DNA of 64,000 bases, from the NCBI GenBank assembly GCA_006386115.1, contig VFIW01000001.1, positions 186,001 to 250,000 on the forward strand. The letters are read 5' to 3'. A program made the translations under genes and the position numbers. The stretch comes from Globisporangium splendens (Eukaryota > Oomycota > Peronosporomycetes > Pythiales > Pythiaceae). The notes under the pieces were generated by a model, which worked only from the letters and a program-made list of their open reading frames with translations, ran no database searches and had not been told where the DNA came from. Numbering within the stretch: the stretch's first letter is position 1; each line of letters starts with the position of its first letter. This document shows, piece after piece, positions 21,644 to 32,148 of the stretch.

Positions 21644-23446
21644 TCACATGCTCGTCGCGCGCTGGTAATAGCCGATGCGGTGAGGGATCGTGAAATTACG
21701 GTGCGACGCGTGTCGAGACATGGACGACGACGGTGTGGGGTCGTGGCTCGCGAGCCGCGTCCGGCCATTCAGACTCGCCGGCGCACCTACGAACGAGACG
21801 CTCGCGACGCGCCGACGCAGGCGCTTGGAGAACACCTTCTTGCGGCCTGCTAACACTTCGGGCGTGACCTGGTACACCTGCAAGTTGGCGTTGATCTGCG
21901 GGATCGAGTACGCGCCGACATGGTCGACGGTGCATTCCACGGCGACGAGGTCTTCGTACATCTGGAGCCAGTCGGCGACGCGCTGCGTGACGAGGATCTG
22001 GCCGCCGTCGCCCAAGTCACCGACTTCGTTCGCGATCACTTCGGACGCGCCGGTGTACGTCATTTTGCCCGTGACTGCGTGAATGTTGTGCACCAAGGTT
22101 CCGTCGGCATCGGCGGCGTCGTGGATCCCCATTCGAACACGAAGCCCGCCAAAAATGAGACGATGACCGGCCCGCTGCCTCCTTGTCGCTGGCACGAGCC
22201 CATGCAACTCTTTTGGCCAGTGCGCGACGAGAAGCTGCAGCTGCACGTCCAGACAGTACTCGGTTGCTTCACGGATTGTGTGGAAGCAAAGATGGAACGC
22301 GTCGCCTGCCGTCGTGATCTCGTAGCCTCGGTACTTTGTCAATGCTGATCGCAGAATGTTGTCGTGGATCTCGGTCGCGCGCTGCATGATGCGTCCGTCG
22401 CCGATCGCCCAAAGCGCGCTCGAGGATTCAATGTCGGTGAACACAAACACTGGATTCACGCGCGGCGGTTCATTGAAATTATCGATCGTGTGGTTGTCGC
22501 GGGGTGTACTTGGCTCGCCATGCAGGACGCGGGCCTGAAGTTGAGCTTCGATGTCATCTGGGAGACACGAGCCACACATATCTAACACGCACGCCTGACT
22601 GCAGCTGGTAGTGACGGCCAGTGCGAGTCCAGACGCCTGGTACATGATCAGACTCGCGCCAATGTAACTCAACGTCGGCTCGGCGCGAATTTGTCCGCCG
22701 TACAAGATCACCGACGAGAGCTGGAACTGGAACGAGAACACCGCATACACGACCATGATCCGCTTGAGCCGCTGGTACACGGGCGACGCGACGAACACGC
22801 CGTGGATGGTCTCGTACTTGCGCCCGCGCATTCGAAGCTGCACGAGAAGCACGACCATGTACGCTAAGCTGATAAACTGCACGAAGTAGATCCCGAGTTG
22901 GCACATGTGCGTGCTCTTGGTGTAGCCCTTGGACACGATCGCCATCGTGGACTCGAGGATGACAAACGCGAGCAGGATGCCGTGAATCAGCCGCGAGTAA
23001 AATTTGATCTTGGCGCGCTCTTTCTCCACGCCGCGGTCCATCGACTTGGTCGCGATCTTGGACAACTCGTACGTCAACGGGAACATCCAGAGCGCGACGC
23101 CAAAGAGCATCGCGTCGCCGAAGCAGAGGATCGCGGCGATAAAACCGTTCTGTGACTCCTTCATGAAGATGATCGCATGCAGCCCCAGGCGGTCCAGCTC
23201 GCCGTACGTGTACGGGTCGTTCGTGCTCGTGTCGACCATTTTGCGCGCCGGGAGCAGCAGGATCCAGATGAAATACGCCGTGCGCGACAAGCACCAGAGG
23301 AAGCAGTACACAAAGAAGTAGAAAAACAGCCAGCGCACGCTCGACACCTGGAGGTCCCAGTTGCGGCGCAGACTGAGCATCGTCATGCCCGTCGCGATCG
23401 TCGAGATCACGCTCATCGCCGTCGCGATCGGCGTCCACAGGAGCAT
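21644..23446 (-). CDS. Array gene F: intronless seven-helix membrane protein with class III cyclase-like domain
   Basis: A single exon of 600 residues starting MLLWTPIATAM; the upstream in-frame extension (to 23551) lacks similarity to G and is not used, and a CTTATAAA word lies just before the ATG. Helices and loops follow the array pattern, including DPYTYGELDRLGLHA and the Cys motif CSQACVLDMCGSC. The cyclase-like domain has FTDIESSS and TAGDAF metal Asp motifs, with Thr, Thr, Val and Glu at the other four key positions (TYTGASEVIANEVGD). F is clearly more diverged from A-E than they are from one another and is closer to G. The phase-2 intron present in every other full copy is absent, with codons running straight through (CGG ATC ATG GTC GTG). 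It heads the minus-strand array. Confidence 0.88.
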   Translation of the reverse strand: MLLWTPIATAMSVISTIATGMTMLSLRRNWDLQVSSVRWLFFYFFVYCFLWCLSRTAYFIWILLLPARKMVDTSTNDPYTYGELDRLGLHAIIFMKESQNGFIAAILCFGDAMLFGVALWMFPLTYELSKIATKSMDRGVEKERAKIKFYSRLIHGILLAFVILESTMAIVSKGYTKSTHMCQLGIYFVQFISLAYMVVLLVQLRMRGRKYETIHGVFVASPVYQRLKRIMVVYAVFSFQFQLSSVILYGGQIRAEPTLSYIGASLIMYQASGLALAVTTSCSQACVLDMCGSCLPDDIEAQLQARVLHGEPSTPRDNHTIDNFNEPPRVNPVFVFTDIESSSALWAIGDGRIMQRATEIHDNILRSALTKYRGYEITTAGDAFHLCFHTIREATEYCLDVQLQLLVAHWPKELHGLVPATRRQRAGHRLIFGGLRVRMGIHDAADADGTLVHNIHAVTGKMTYTGASEVIANEVGDLGDGGQILVTQRVADWLQMYEDLVAVECTVDHVGAYSIPQINANLQVYQVTPEVLAGRKKVFSKRLRRRVASVSFVGAPASLNGRTRLASHDPTPSSSMSRHASHRNFTIPHRIGYYQRATSM

Positions 23447-26400
23447 GCTGGTATTGGGTTTATAAGGTGTCTTCCCCTCGGTCTTTTTGCTAATCTCTCT
23501 TGTCTGTTCAGGATTCAATCGGCGTGCGCACGCACACACACACTCGCACACTCGCGACGGCTGGCTACGAGGCTTTCACACAGTCGATACAGCGCCTCGT
23601 TCTCTCTCTCTCGCGGTCGGCACCTACGCTCTCGCTCGCACCCGTGCTGCTTGTTGACGCTGCGATGGACGCGCTTGCTTCCGAGGAGAGCTCCTTGCTT
23701 CGTTGCTGCTGCCAATTGGATAGAGCCCGCGTGCACAGCACACACAACACACACGCAGTCAAGCGGTAAGCTATTTTATCTTCGCCGCCCATTTGTGGTG
23801 ATGAAAGCAGGAATATTACAGCCGCGCCCATCCCAACCAGATGGTTGATGATAAATAAGGATACGTGTACTGCGGATAAGGAGTGATTTGTGTGTTGCTT
23901 CAATGACCCAGACAGACCCAGCAGATCCCTTTATTGGGGGTTGTGAAGCCTATGGAGCCGCGCATTTGCTGCTTATTAATGGTTTGAAAACCATGAATAA
24001 CGAGAGGAACTTGAAGAGCGCCACTCGGAGGAATCACATCCTGCTCTTTAGAAGAAGAAAAGCTTTCTCACACACTCGCGACTGATTTACAGAGCGAGCT
24101 TCCACACATACATCCAGCTCAAACGCGACTGATCAGCTCCATTTCCGCTGACGAAAACAGCCGCACGCCTACCACGTGTGCTTATGGTGACCACCATGCA
24201 GACTGCCATCCTAGGCATTTGCAGTATACACTGCAAGAAAAGAACACTGATTTACAAGTCCATGTAGGTAGGTATCTTGGGAGCACATGCAGACTCAAGA
24301 ATGATGCCCATGTTCTTTGCCGCCGAATATGAAACATGAAGAAGCAACGGAAGTTTACCATCTGCAGAATGAGAGGGGGAAAGCCAAAGCGAAACAAAAC
24401 ACTTTTTTGGCGAGAAAGGCTCGCACCCCCTACAATCGCACAACAAGGCACTTTTGGTGTGTATCCGGATAAAACACAGCTGATCTTTTCACGAGTGCTT
24501 CTCTTGAATGATATACGGATAAAATGACAGTCGATGCGTATACTGTTTTGTATACTCGCGAGTTTATGGGCTGCAGAGCCTGGCAGCCATCGATCCGGAG
24601 CTCTATGGAAAGAAAGCCGTCGAACGTACGGATGGATGAGCTCTCTCTGGTCGGCATGCAGAGCGTGCAATGAGTGGCTCTCTGGCTGACGTGTCAGGTG
24701 AGTCCAAGATGGACGGTAGCATAGCTAACGGAACACTCCCGACGCTTTCTGGGCTCTTTCCTCTGATTGACGTAGACTTTTTTGTGAGAATTATCAAAGG
24801 GATCCTCACGCACGCATGCCACAGTGTCCGAGACAAAAGTGCTGTTAGCGACTGTGACAGGATTTTCAGTCCATCCATCTATCCATCCTGCGACAGAAGA
24901 GTCTCGATGGATGCCTCGCGCACGTGTGGACTCATCACTGAGATCGACAGTCAACGCATGGTACAGGGACAGCGTTTCAAACAACTCGGCGAACAGATCC
25001 TTGCTCTCGAAAGTGCTCTCTAGAAAAAGAACCCTGAGGTAGCTCGGAGTATAGGAGGAGCTCTTCGTGCCATGCCCAGAGGCCGGAAAGTGGGACGTGG
25101 CAGTCGCACTTGGTCTCTCTTGTTGGCCGTCGGCAGCCAATCATCTCGGCTGCTCACGTGTGACCAGGCAGTTTGTGCTTGCTGGGGTTGCCGCCAAGCC
25201 CACCAAAAGAGACCTCGCGAGCGAAGGGAAAAGCCGCGTTTGCGGCACGTTGAACTTTGGGGAAACACCACCAGTGCTCTTTTTAACAACAACAACAACG
25301 GTCTTGAAGAATGATGTTTTTTACTCGTTGGATAAGGTTGCGCTTTGAGGGAAAAAATAACAAAAAGAGCCACATCGTTGAGAATCTCCTAAAAGCTGAA
25401 GGTGCTTTGCATTTCAGCACACATCGGACATGAGGATGTGATGCTTCTGTGTGCCGAATCTTGTCTTGTGTGTGAGCTTTCGCTCGTCGACACAACCACG
25501 CAGACAGCATGCTGCGTTAAGCCATTCCCAACACATCCATGCAGACCCCCAAAGCTGCATGTCGGGTGCAAACCAGAAATGCCGACAGTTGCACGGCGCC
25601 TGAGCTCACGCAGCTCACAAACCCTCCCTCTATCCACCCACACGCAGGCATGTCAATCTCCCATTCTACCGCACAGAGAAGCCCAGTGGCTCTCTCTTGC
25701 TGCCTAGGCACAAGCGTGCATCTTCGAGTGAGTATTGGTTTGCGTCCGTTCGCTCGCGTGGCGCGTTCGTGTCCAGTCAATCCATCCGCCAACTTGTTCA
25801 CTGCTGCTGCCTCCAACGAGCAAACAAACAAGAGACAGACAAGCTTTTCTGGGAGTTGCATCAAATTTTCGGGTTACGTTCGACACTGCACCCTCCATAC
25901 AAATGGCAAGAGTAACCCCGATTGTGCTTTCTGTTTTAAACTGCATGCCCGTCCCCCTCTCGTGCGCATGCAGCCGGCGGAAAAAGAAACCAAACGAGCG
26001 AGCGAGCGAGTCCCACTGCGCGGTTTTAAACCAAACGTTCCATTTTTGGCAGCGTTCTCGCCAGCCAGTCCCCCGTCACGCATGACTCGTCTCGCTCGCT
26101 CCCAGTCGCACATTGCACCGTTTGAGCCGCGATTCCCATTTGAACCTGCACCACTTGCCGACTTGTGTGCGTGTCGACAAGCAAGAACAACTTGCCTGTG
26201 CGGTGCCAGTCAAAAAGCGCAGCAGCAACGCCGACGTGCGCGTGATCGACAAACAACAAGTGCTGCCAGCTGGTGCGCACGCGCTCCATACGGGTGTGTC
26301 CAGTATTCAATAGTGTACACAAACAAGAAGCCGACAAGCCAAAACAGGTGGCGATCAGGTGTGTAGAGGCTGTTTGCACACATCGCGCACACATTCCAAC

Positions 26401-26634
26401 ACAAACGCCAAGTTGCACAGGCGACCAGCATCAGCATTTGAGACCAGGACCAGCATCACAAGTGAACAGGAAGCGCGAGTAATTATTGGGAGGAAAGAGA
26501 ACATTCCGACGCAACCCTCGCTGTTACAAAGGGGGAGGAGAAAGAAAGAACGGCCGACAAGGAAAGGAGGACGGGCACAAGAAAACACAAAGCACCACTT
26601 GCACAAAGCACAGCAACCGCACATTTGCAGCAGC
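23447..26634. other. Gene-poor region between array gene F and the next plus-strand gene
   Basis: About 3.2 kb with no supported gene. The first few hundred bases are the F upstream region with CA-rich words near 23525-23560. Several overlapping ORFs of 80-275 codons occur on both strands between 25.4 and 26.4 kb; all are Cys/Ser/Arg-rich, without motifs, and conflict with each other. The final 250 bp contain the 5' UTR of the following gene. Confidence 0.5.
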
Positions 26635-27906
26635 ATGAGCACCCGCGTGGAGTCGGCAGCGCGGCCGCAGTCGACAACAAATTCAGGACGCATGGCATCA
26701 ACCAGCAAGAACAATTGGCGTGGCAAGTATCTGCGCGCGCTCAACATTATGGCGCCTGAGGTGGATGTGCGCCAGAAACTCGTGGTCTCTTCCACGGGAG
26801 ACACTACAGAAACGACGTCTGCCAAGCCGCGGTCTCAGCAGCCGCGCCGCACGAGGAGCTACCGAACAGGTCTGGACGGCGACGACGCGCTCCAGGCGCG
26901 CGTGAACCGGTACCAGGTCGCGCATGCCGCGCGCTACGGCATGACGGTGTCTCGCTGTGGTCTCGCGACTCAGAATAATGTCTCGATGGAGCCGAGCAGA
27001 AACAGCAGCAGTGCATACGGCTTCGCACTGAAGCCCGACTTGGCGCGCGAAAGGCGGTGCAACACGGACCCGATCGAGGACAAAGTGGGCTCAGCGCCGA
27101 TCCAGATCCCGACGCCCACGACGATAGCCGACGCGGCGCTCATGCAAAAGGAGTACCAGACGGGCAAGTTGTCGGAGATCACGACCACGCGCAACAACAG
27201 GAGCGCAAAGTACCTGAAACGGAGCATCCCGTCGTCGTCGAACCAGGAGATCCACAAGTTCCATGGCAGCCGTTCCAAGGTCTCCGATAATGGTGGGCTG
27301 CCGTGGGAGCAACCGGAGACCACTATGGTGATGCCAGCACCAGAACGGAGTTTGGAGAAAGTGGGCGGTCTCGACTTAGCATTCGAGAACATGGCGGTCA
27401 CGAACTCCAGTGTCGCGAATGGCCGCAGAAGCCAGCATCAACTCCAGGACGAGCTCAATGGTCTCATTTGCGACGAGTTTGTGGAAACAGAGGACGAAGA
27501 AGAAGACGAGGATGACGATGGGGTCGGCAATGACGACGATGAGGTCTCGGAAGACGACCAGATTTTTGAGATGGAGGATTTTGACAGCGGCAGCAGCAGC
27601 CAAGACGACAACAACAGCAACCAGATGAGCACGAGCAACAACAAGCACAGCAGCAGCTGCAGTCGTGGATCGAGGGCAAAACTGCGGAGACCACGCACGG
27701 CGTCGGAATCTTTGGCGATTGGATCGCGCGGATCGTCGACAGCGGCGATGCATCGGTTCCACAGCGTGCGGCAGATGCACACGGACAGTGACCTCGACCT
27801 TCTTCCCGAGTCGTTCGTGCCGCCGCATCAGTTGGTGCAGCGCCGCGACTGCTTTTCCATGGGGCTGCGCGATGAATTCAAGAAGCGCCGACCGGCCAAG
27901 ATCTAA
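26635..27906 (+). CDS. Unrecognised acidic, Ser-rich protein
   Basis: A 423-residue protein if it starts at the ATG at 26635 (MSTRVESAARP); the frame stays open upstream to 26359, but that part is low-complexity and CA-rich. I do not recognise a family. The middle (about 80-260) has short basic and polar stretches such as NRYQVAHAARYGMTVSRC and MQKEYQTGKLSEITTTRN. Residues about 280-320 form a run of Glu and Asp (ETEDEEEDEDDD), followed by Ser/Asn-rich sequence and a C-terminus that looks conserved in style (SFVPPHQLVQRRDCFSMG, EFKKRRPAKI). No signal peptide or membrane segment. Probably a largely disordered nuclear or cytosolic protein; the function is unknown. Confidence 0.65.
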   Translation: MSTRVESAARPQSTTNSGRMASTSKNNWRGKYLRALNIMAPEVDVRQKLVVSSTGDTTETTSAKPRSQQPRRTRSYRTGLDGDDALQARVNRYQVAHAARYGMTVSRCGLATQNNVSMEPSRNSSSAYGFALKPDLARERRCNTDPIEDKVGSAPIQIPTPTTIADAALMQKEYQTGKLSEITTTRNNRSAKYLKRSIPSSSNQEIHKFHGSRSKVSDNGGLPWEQPETTMVMPAPERSLEKVGGLDLAFENMAVTNSSVANGRRSQHQLQDELNGLICDEFVETEDEEEDEDDDGVGNDDDEVSEDDQIFEMEDFDSGSSSQDDNNSNQMSTSNNKHSSSCSRGSRAKLRRPRTASESLAIGSRGSSTAAMHRFHSVRQMHTDSDLDLLPESFVPPHQLVQRRDCFSMGLRDEFKKRRPAKI

Positions 27907-29234
27907 ACGAGAGAGCAGAAGAGGAGGGGACAGAAAAGTTGAAGCCAAATAGACAAGGACAGCATTTCTTATATCCCACTTTAGAGAAAGACCCACGCAG
28001 GCGCATTCGCCGTGACTCGGACCGCTCCATCGCGATCCTAGAGGCCGTCCATCTCGTCCGGGTCATCGATTCAAGCAATTAGAAGACGCACACAGGAAGG
28101 AAGACCGATGAGAGCGTACGAACACGACACCACAGGTACCTTGGGGCTCTACGCACGCCACACGCGGTCCAGATGACCTGATGAAACAGCCCTCAGCACA
28201 AGCCTCAAGACTCGAGATGCAACCCAGGCAGTCAGCAATGACGAAGTGGTCTTTGTTTTTTGGACCTTTCGGTGCACATGCGACGGGCGCGCGATCATGA
28301 AGTGAAGAGCTCAGCAGCAGCCCCAAAGGATCAGTAGCCGCCTGCTGATTACTGGTGAGAAGAAGCAGCCGCTGTTTGCGTCAGGACAAAAGGAGTAGGT
28401 GGTGATGATGCAACGTTATGAGTCAGACTCCGAGGTGCATTTCATGGCGGGTACCGTATTTAACGATTTTATTACCGTGCAGAAGGAATACATCAATTTA
28501 GAGATCTACATTATTGACATTGTTGAGCTGGCATTGCAATTATTGACATTGGTGCCACACTTGGCATTGGTATTGGCATTGTGGCGTTGGATCGAGGAAA
28601 AGATCTGCTCGTAATAACTGGTGGTGAAAGCATCGTCGTCCAATGACAGTCTGACATGAAGGACGCGGCAATTCCCAAACGAGAAAGAGCGACAAGCAGA
28701 GCTGCTCTCTGTCGCATGCGAGCACTGCTTGAAGCGCAATCCCTTCTCCTCTTCTGGTGCGCTGGTTTGTTAGCTCATGACCCGCCCCAAAAACAAAGAG
28801 ACATGGCAGAAGAAGCCATCATTTCGCTCGCTCGTTTTGGACCACTTCTTTATGCTCCAACCTTCCCAAGCACCTTGCGTCACAACACACGCACTAACGA
28901 AAGAGCCAACGAATCATAGCATTTGCTGATAAAAATGATGGGAAACTGTGCGCATGTGGCTCATGTTCCCAACACGAACGTCACTATCGCGGTGGAATGG
29001 CTCGCGCGTATTGCTCGCAGTATCCCACTGTAGTAACCTTGCATCGTCCGCCCATGTCCCCTTTTCCGTCCGCTCCCCTGTCCCTCGCTGACTCTCTCCA
29101 TGTAATTGGCTCGGGCAAATTAATAGCAATAGCAAACAGCTGCCATAAAGCCCTAGTATACGCCATCCGCTATATCCTATCGCCGCTCCGTTCTGCGCCA
29201 TTCCATTCGCCTATTATTTCTCGATATTAGCAGC
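27907..29234. other. Intergenic region
   Basis: About 1.3 kb without a supported gene. Bases 28510-28585 contain imperfect tandem ATTGGCATTGG-type words on the plus strand. The last 100 bp are the upstream region of array gene G. Confidence 0.55.
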
Positions 29235-31261
29235 ATGCTGTGGACGCCGCTGGCGCTGGCGGCCGTCACGTGTTCGAGCGTGGGCACGGCGCTGATCGTG
29301 TACAAGCTCTGGCGCGACTGGGACCTGCGCGTGTCGTGCGTGCGGTGGCTCTTCTTCCTGCTCTTCGTCTACCTCTGGTGCTACTCGAGCGCGCGGCTCG
29401 CGTACTACGCGTGGGAGGTGTCGCTGCCGCGTGCGCAGTTCGTGGACGTCGTGGACCCGCATGACCCGCTCAGTTACGACCAGCTCGACCGGCTGGGGAT
29501 CCACGCGATTCTGAAGCTCAATGGACGCCATAATGGCTATGTGACGGCTGTGCTGGTGTTCGGGGATGCCGCGCACTTTGGCGTGGCGATATGGGTGCTC
29601 CCGCTCGCGTACGAGCTCTCCAAGATCGTGCGCAAGTCCATGGACCGCGGCGTCAGTGGTGAGCAGGCGCGCATCCGCGTGTACGCGGCCGCCGGTCATG
29701 TGGCCATCGCCGTGTACGTTGTCCTCAACGCCGCGTTCGCGATCGCCCACGACGGCTACACGGACTACAACCACAAGAGCCTGCTGTTTGTGTACTGCGT
29801 GCAGATCGTGACGCTCGCGTACATGATCGTGCTGCTCGTGCTGCTCAAGGTCAACGGCCGCAAGTACGAGACTGTCCAGGGCCAGTTCGTCGAGTCGCCT
29901 GTGTACCTGCGACTCCAGCGCATCATGTACGACCCAAGTGTCTCCTTGTACTTGGGAGCCGATTATTTTGCATTAACGCCGCCATTCCCTTATTGAAATA
30001 TGCATATTGCAGGGTGGTCTACGCGGTGTTTGCGCTCCAGTTCCAAGTGTCGTCGCTGATCATCTACGGCACGAAGGAGCACGACCCGAGGCTGCTCACG
30101 GGCATCGGCGCGAGCCTCGTGCTCTACAACCTCACGGGGCTCGCGCTCTCCATCACGACGGGCTGCAGCCAGATCTGCGTGCTGCGCTTCTGCGGTTGTT
30201 GCATTCCCGACGACATCGAGGCGCAGCTCATCCACGGCGGACCGCTCGCGCTTGCCACGCCCATGGAGACGCCCATGTTCTTTGACAGCAACGTAGGCGA
30301 CTCGCACGACCCGAATCCACCGCAGGCAAACCCGGTGTTCGTTTTCACGGACATTGAGTCGTCCAGTGCGCTCTGGGGCATGGGCGACGGCAACGTGATG
30401 AAGCAGGCAAGCGAGCTCCACGACAGCATCCTGCGGGGTCTTTTGTCCAAGTATCGCGGCTACGAGATCACGACGGCAGGCGATGCGTTCCAGTTGGCGT
30501 TCCACTCGATCCGTGAAGCTGTATCCTACTGCCTTGACGCGCAGATCCAATTGGTGATGGCGAAATGGCCCAAGGAACTGCACGGCATGGTGCCGGCGAC
30601 CGAGAAGAAGCGGTCCGGGTACCGTCTGATTTTTAACGGTCTACGTGTGCGCATGGGCATTCATGATGCTTCGCCGTCGGAAGGCACGCTCGTGATGAAT
30701 CTGCATGCCGTGACGGGCAAGATGACGTACACAGGTGCGTCTGAAGTAATCGCGAACGAAGTCGGGGATCTCGGTGCAGGCGGCCAGATTCTCGTCACAA
30801 GACGCGTCGCGCAATGGCTCCTGGTTAACGAGCCGCTCATCGACATTGGGTACTCGCTCGAGCGCGTCGGTAGCCATGTGATCCCGCAGGTGAATGGACA
30901 TTTAGAACTCTTCCAGGTGTGTCCCGAACTACTCGCAAAGCGCAAGAAATACTTTGCGCCGATCATGAAGCGCGCGCAGACCATGTACTCGATCTACACG
31001 GACGGCAGCTACAACGCGCTCACACGGAACACGCCCATGACTCCACCCACGCCGCCGTATACCCCGATGACAGAAACACCAGTCACGCCGTCGGAGGATG
31101 AGGATTACCAGATCTTGGACTCGACGCGGTCGTTGACGTCTGCAACGTCAACGGCACCGATGCTCGAGCCTGCTCCGCGCCGGAGACAACTCGGCAGCAT
31201 CTTTACAAAGCCCGACAAATATGAAATTGAAAGCTCCGATTCGTTCACAGAGCGAGAGTGA
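29235..31261 (+). CDS. Gene G: seven-helix membrane protein with class III cyclase-like domain, opposite strand to the array
   Basis: Exons 29235-29926 and 30013-31261 with an 86-bp phase-2 intron (donor GTACGA, acceptor TTGCAG) at the same codon as the array introns; 646 residues. Exon 1 is 692 bp, exactly as in A, B and E. The start MLWTPLALAAV aligns with F. The loop DPLSYDQLDRLGIHA, the Cys motif CSQICVLRFCGCC and both metal Asp motifs (FTDIESSS, TAGDAF) are conserved; TYTGASEVIANEVGD shows the same loss of canonical Asn/Arg. The C-terminal tail after about residue 540 is specific to G: a Thr/Pro-rich run (TPPTPPYTPMTETPVTP) with many possible proline-directed phosphorylation sites. GC-rich third positions are stronger here and in F than in A-E. 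Probably the older, single-copy lineage. Confidence 0.88.
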
Positions 31262-32148
31262 GAGAGAGAACCAAGTCCTGACACAAAGCAAGAGGAGAAA
31301 AGGAGACCAATGATATCCAAGCAAGCAGTCCATTTCCTCTGTTGAGGGCAGAAGTCCCAAGACGACGGCTGGTCAACGACAGAGAGTTACTGCCAGTAGC
31401 ATGAAGACACCGCGGTTCCTGAAGCGCTTATATCATTATTTTGCCGAAGCCGAGGCTGTTCCGCGCGCCATAGCTCGCCAAGTCAAAGTAGCGTGATCCC
31501 CCTCCCACCACCGCATGCGACGCTCCTTCCATCTTCGAAGTATTATTTGCCGCAACACCAAACGGGATAATCGAGCGTCTACCTTACCTCACACCACAAG
31601 TTGCGGTGTTTGGCTACGTCAACGAGCTGAATAAACCCAACATGCAAGCATGAACAACTATTTCGTGCTGAAAACGGTGTTGCCGAGCAGTTCACAGCGT
31701 TGTGTTGGCTTGGGGTGTTGGTATGTCATTAGACATTGCGAATGGCAGTCGAGATCACCTCCATCAGCGCGTGAGTGAGGCGCAGGCGTTCGCAATAACT
31801 CCTCGAGGCAGATACAACCCGACCAGATCTATTCCAGTGTCCGAGTGGGCTGTCCCAATTCATCCCTGCCTGCCTTATCCACCCCAGATGTCTCGTTGAG
31901 CCATCCGTTTCGCAAAGTATTTTTGCTTTGCAAGGATGTCTGCGGCAAAGCGTGACTTGGTTTGAAACTCCAGCCACACCACTCGACCTCTGCAGCCGTC
32001 ACTCTCACATAGCCTCCATTCCCGTTGCTGCATAGGTGGCGTGGGAAAGTGAGCAGTAGTGCACGCAGCAGTCTGCAGCATCAACGACAAGCGTATTTAA
32101 GTTATCCAAAGAAACTCACCAGTGCGGCACGTTTTACCCACAAAAACG
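31262..32148. other. Intergenic region
   Basis: About 890 bp; small ORFs only, none with a motif. Contains the 3' UTR of gene G and the promoter of the channel gene (TATTTAAG near 32094). Confidence 0.55.

Noticed and set aside
25539..26366. 275-codon plus-strand ORF
   Set aside because: No motif, unusual Cys/Arg/Ser content, overlaps equal-sized ORFs on both strands, and no credible promoter or splice context.
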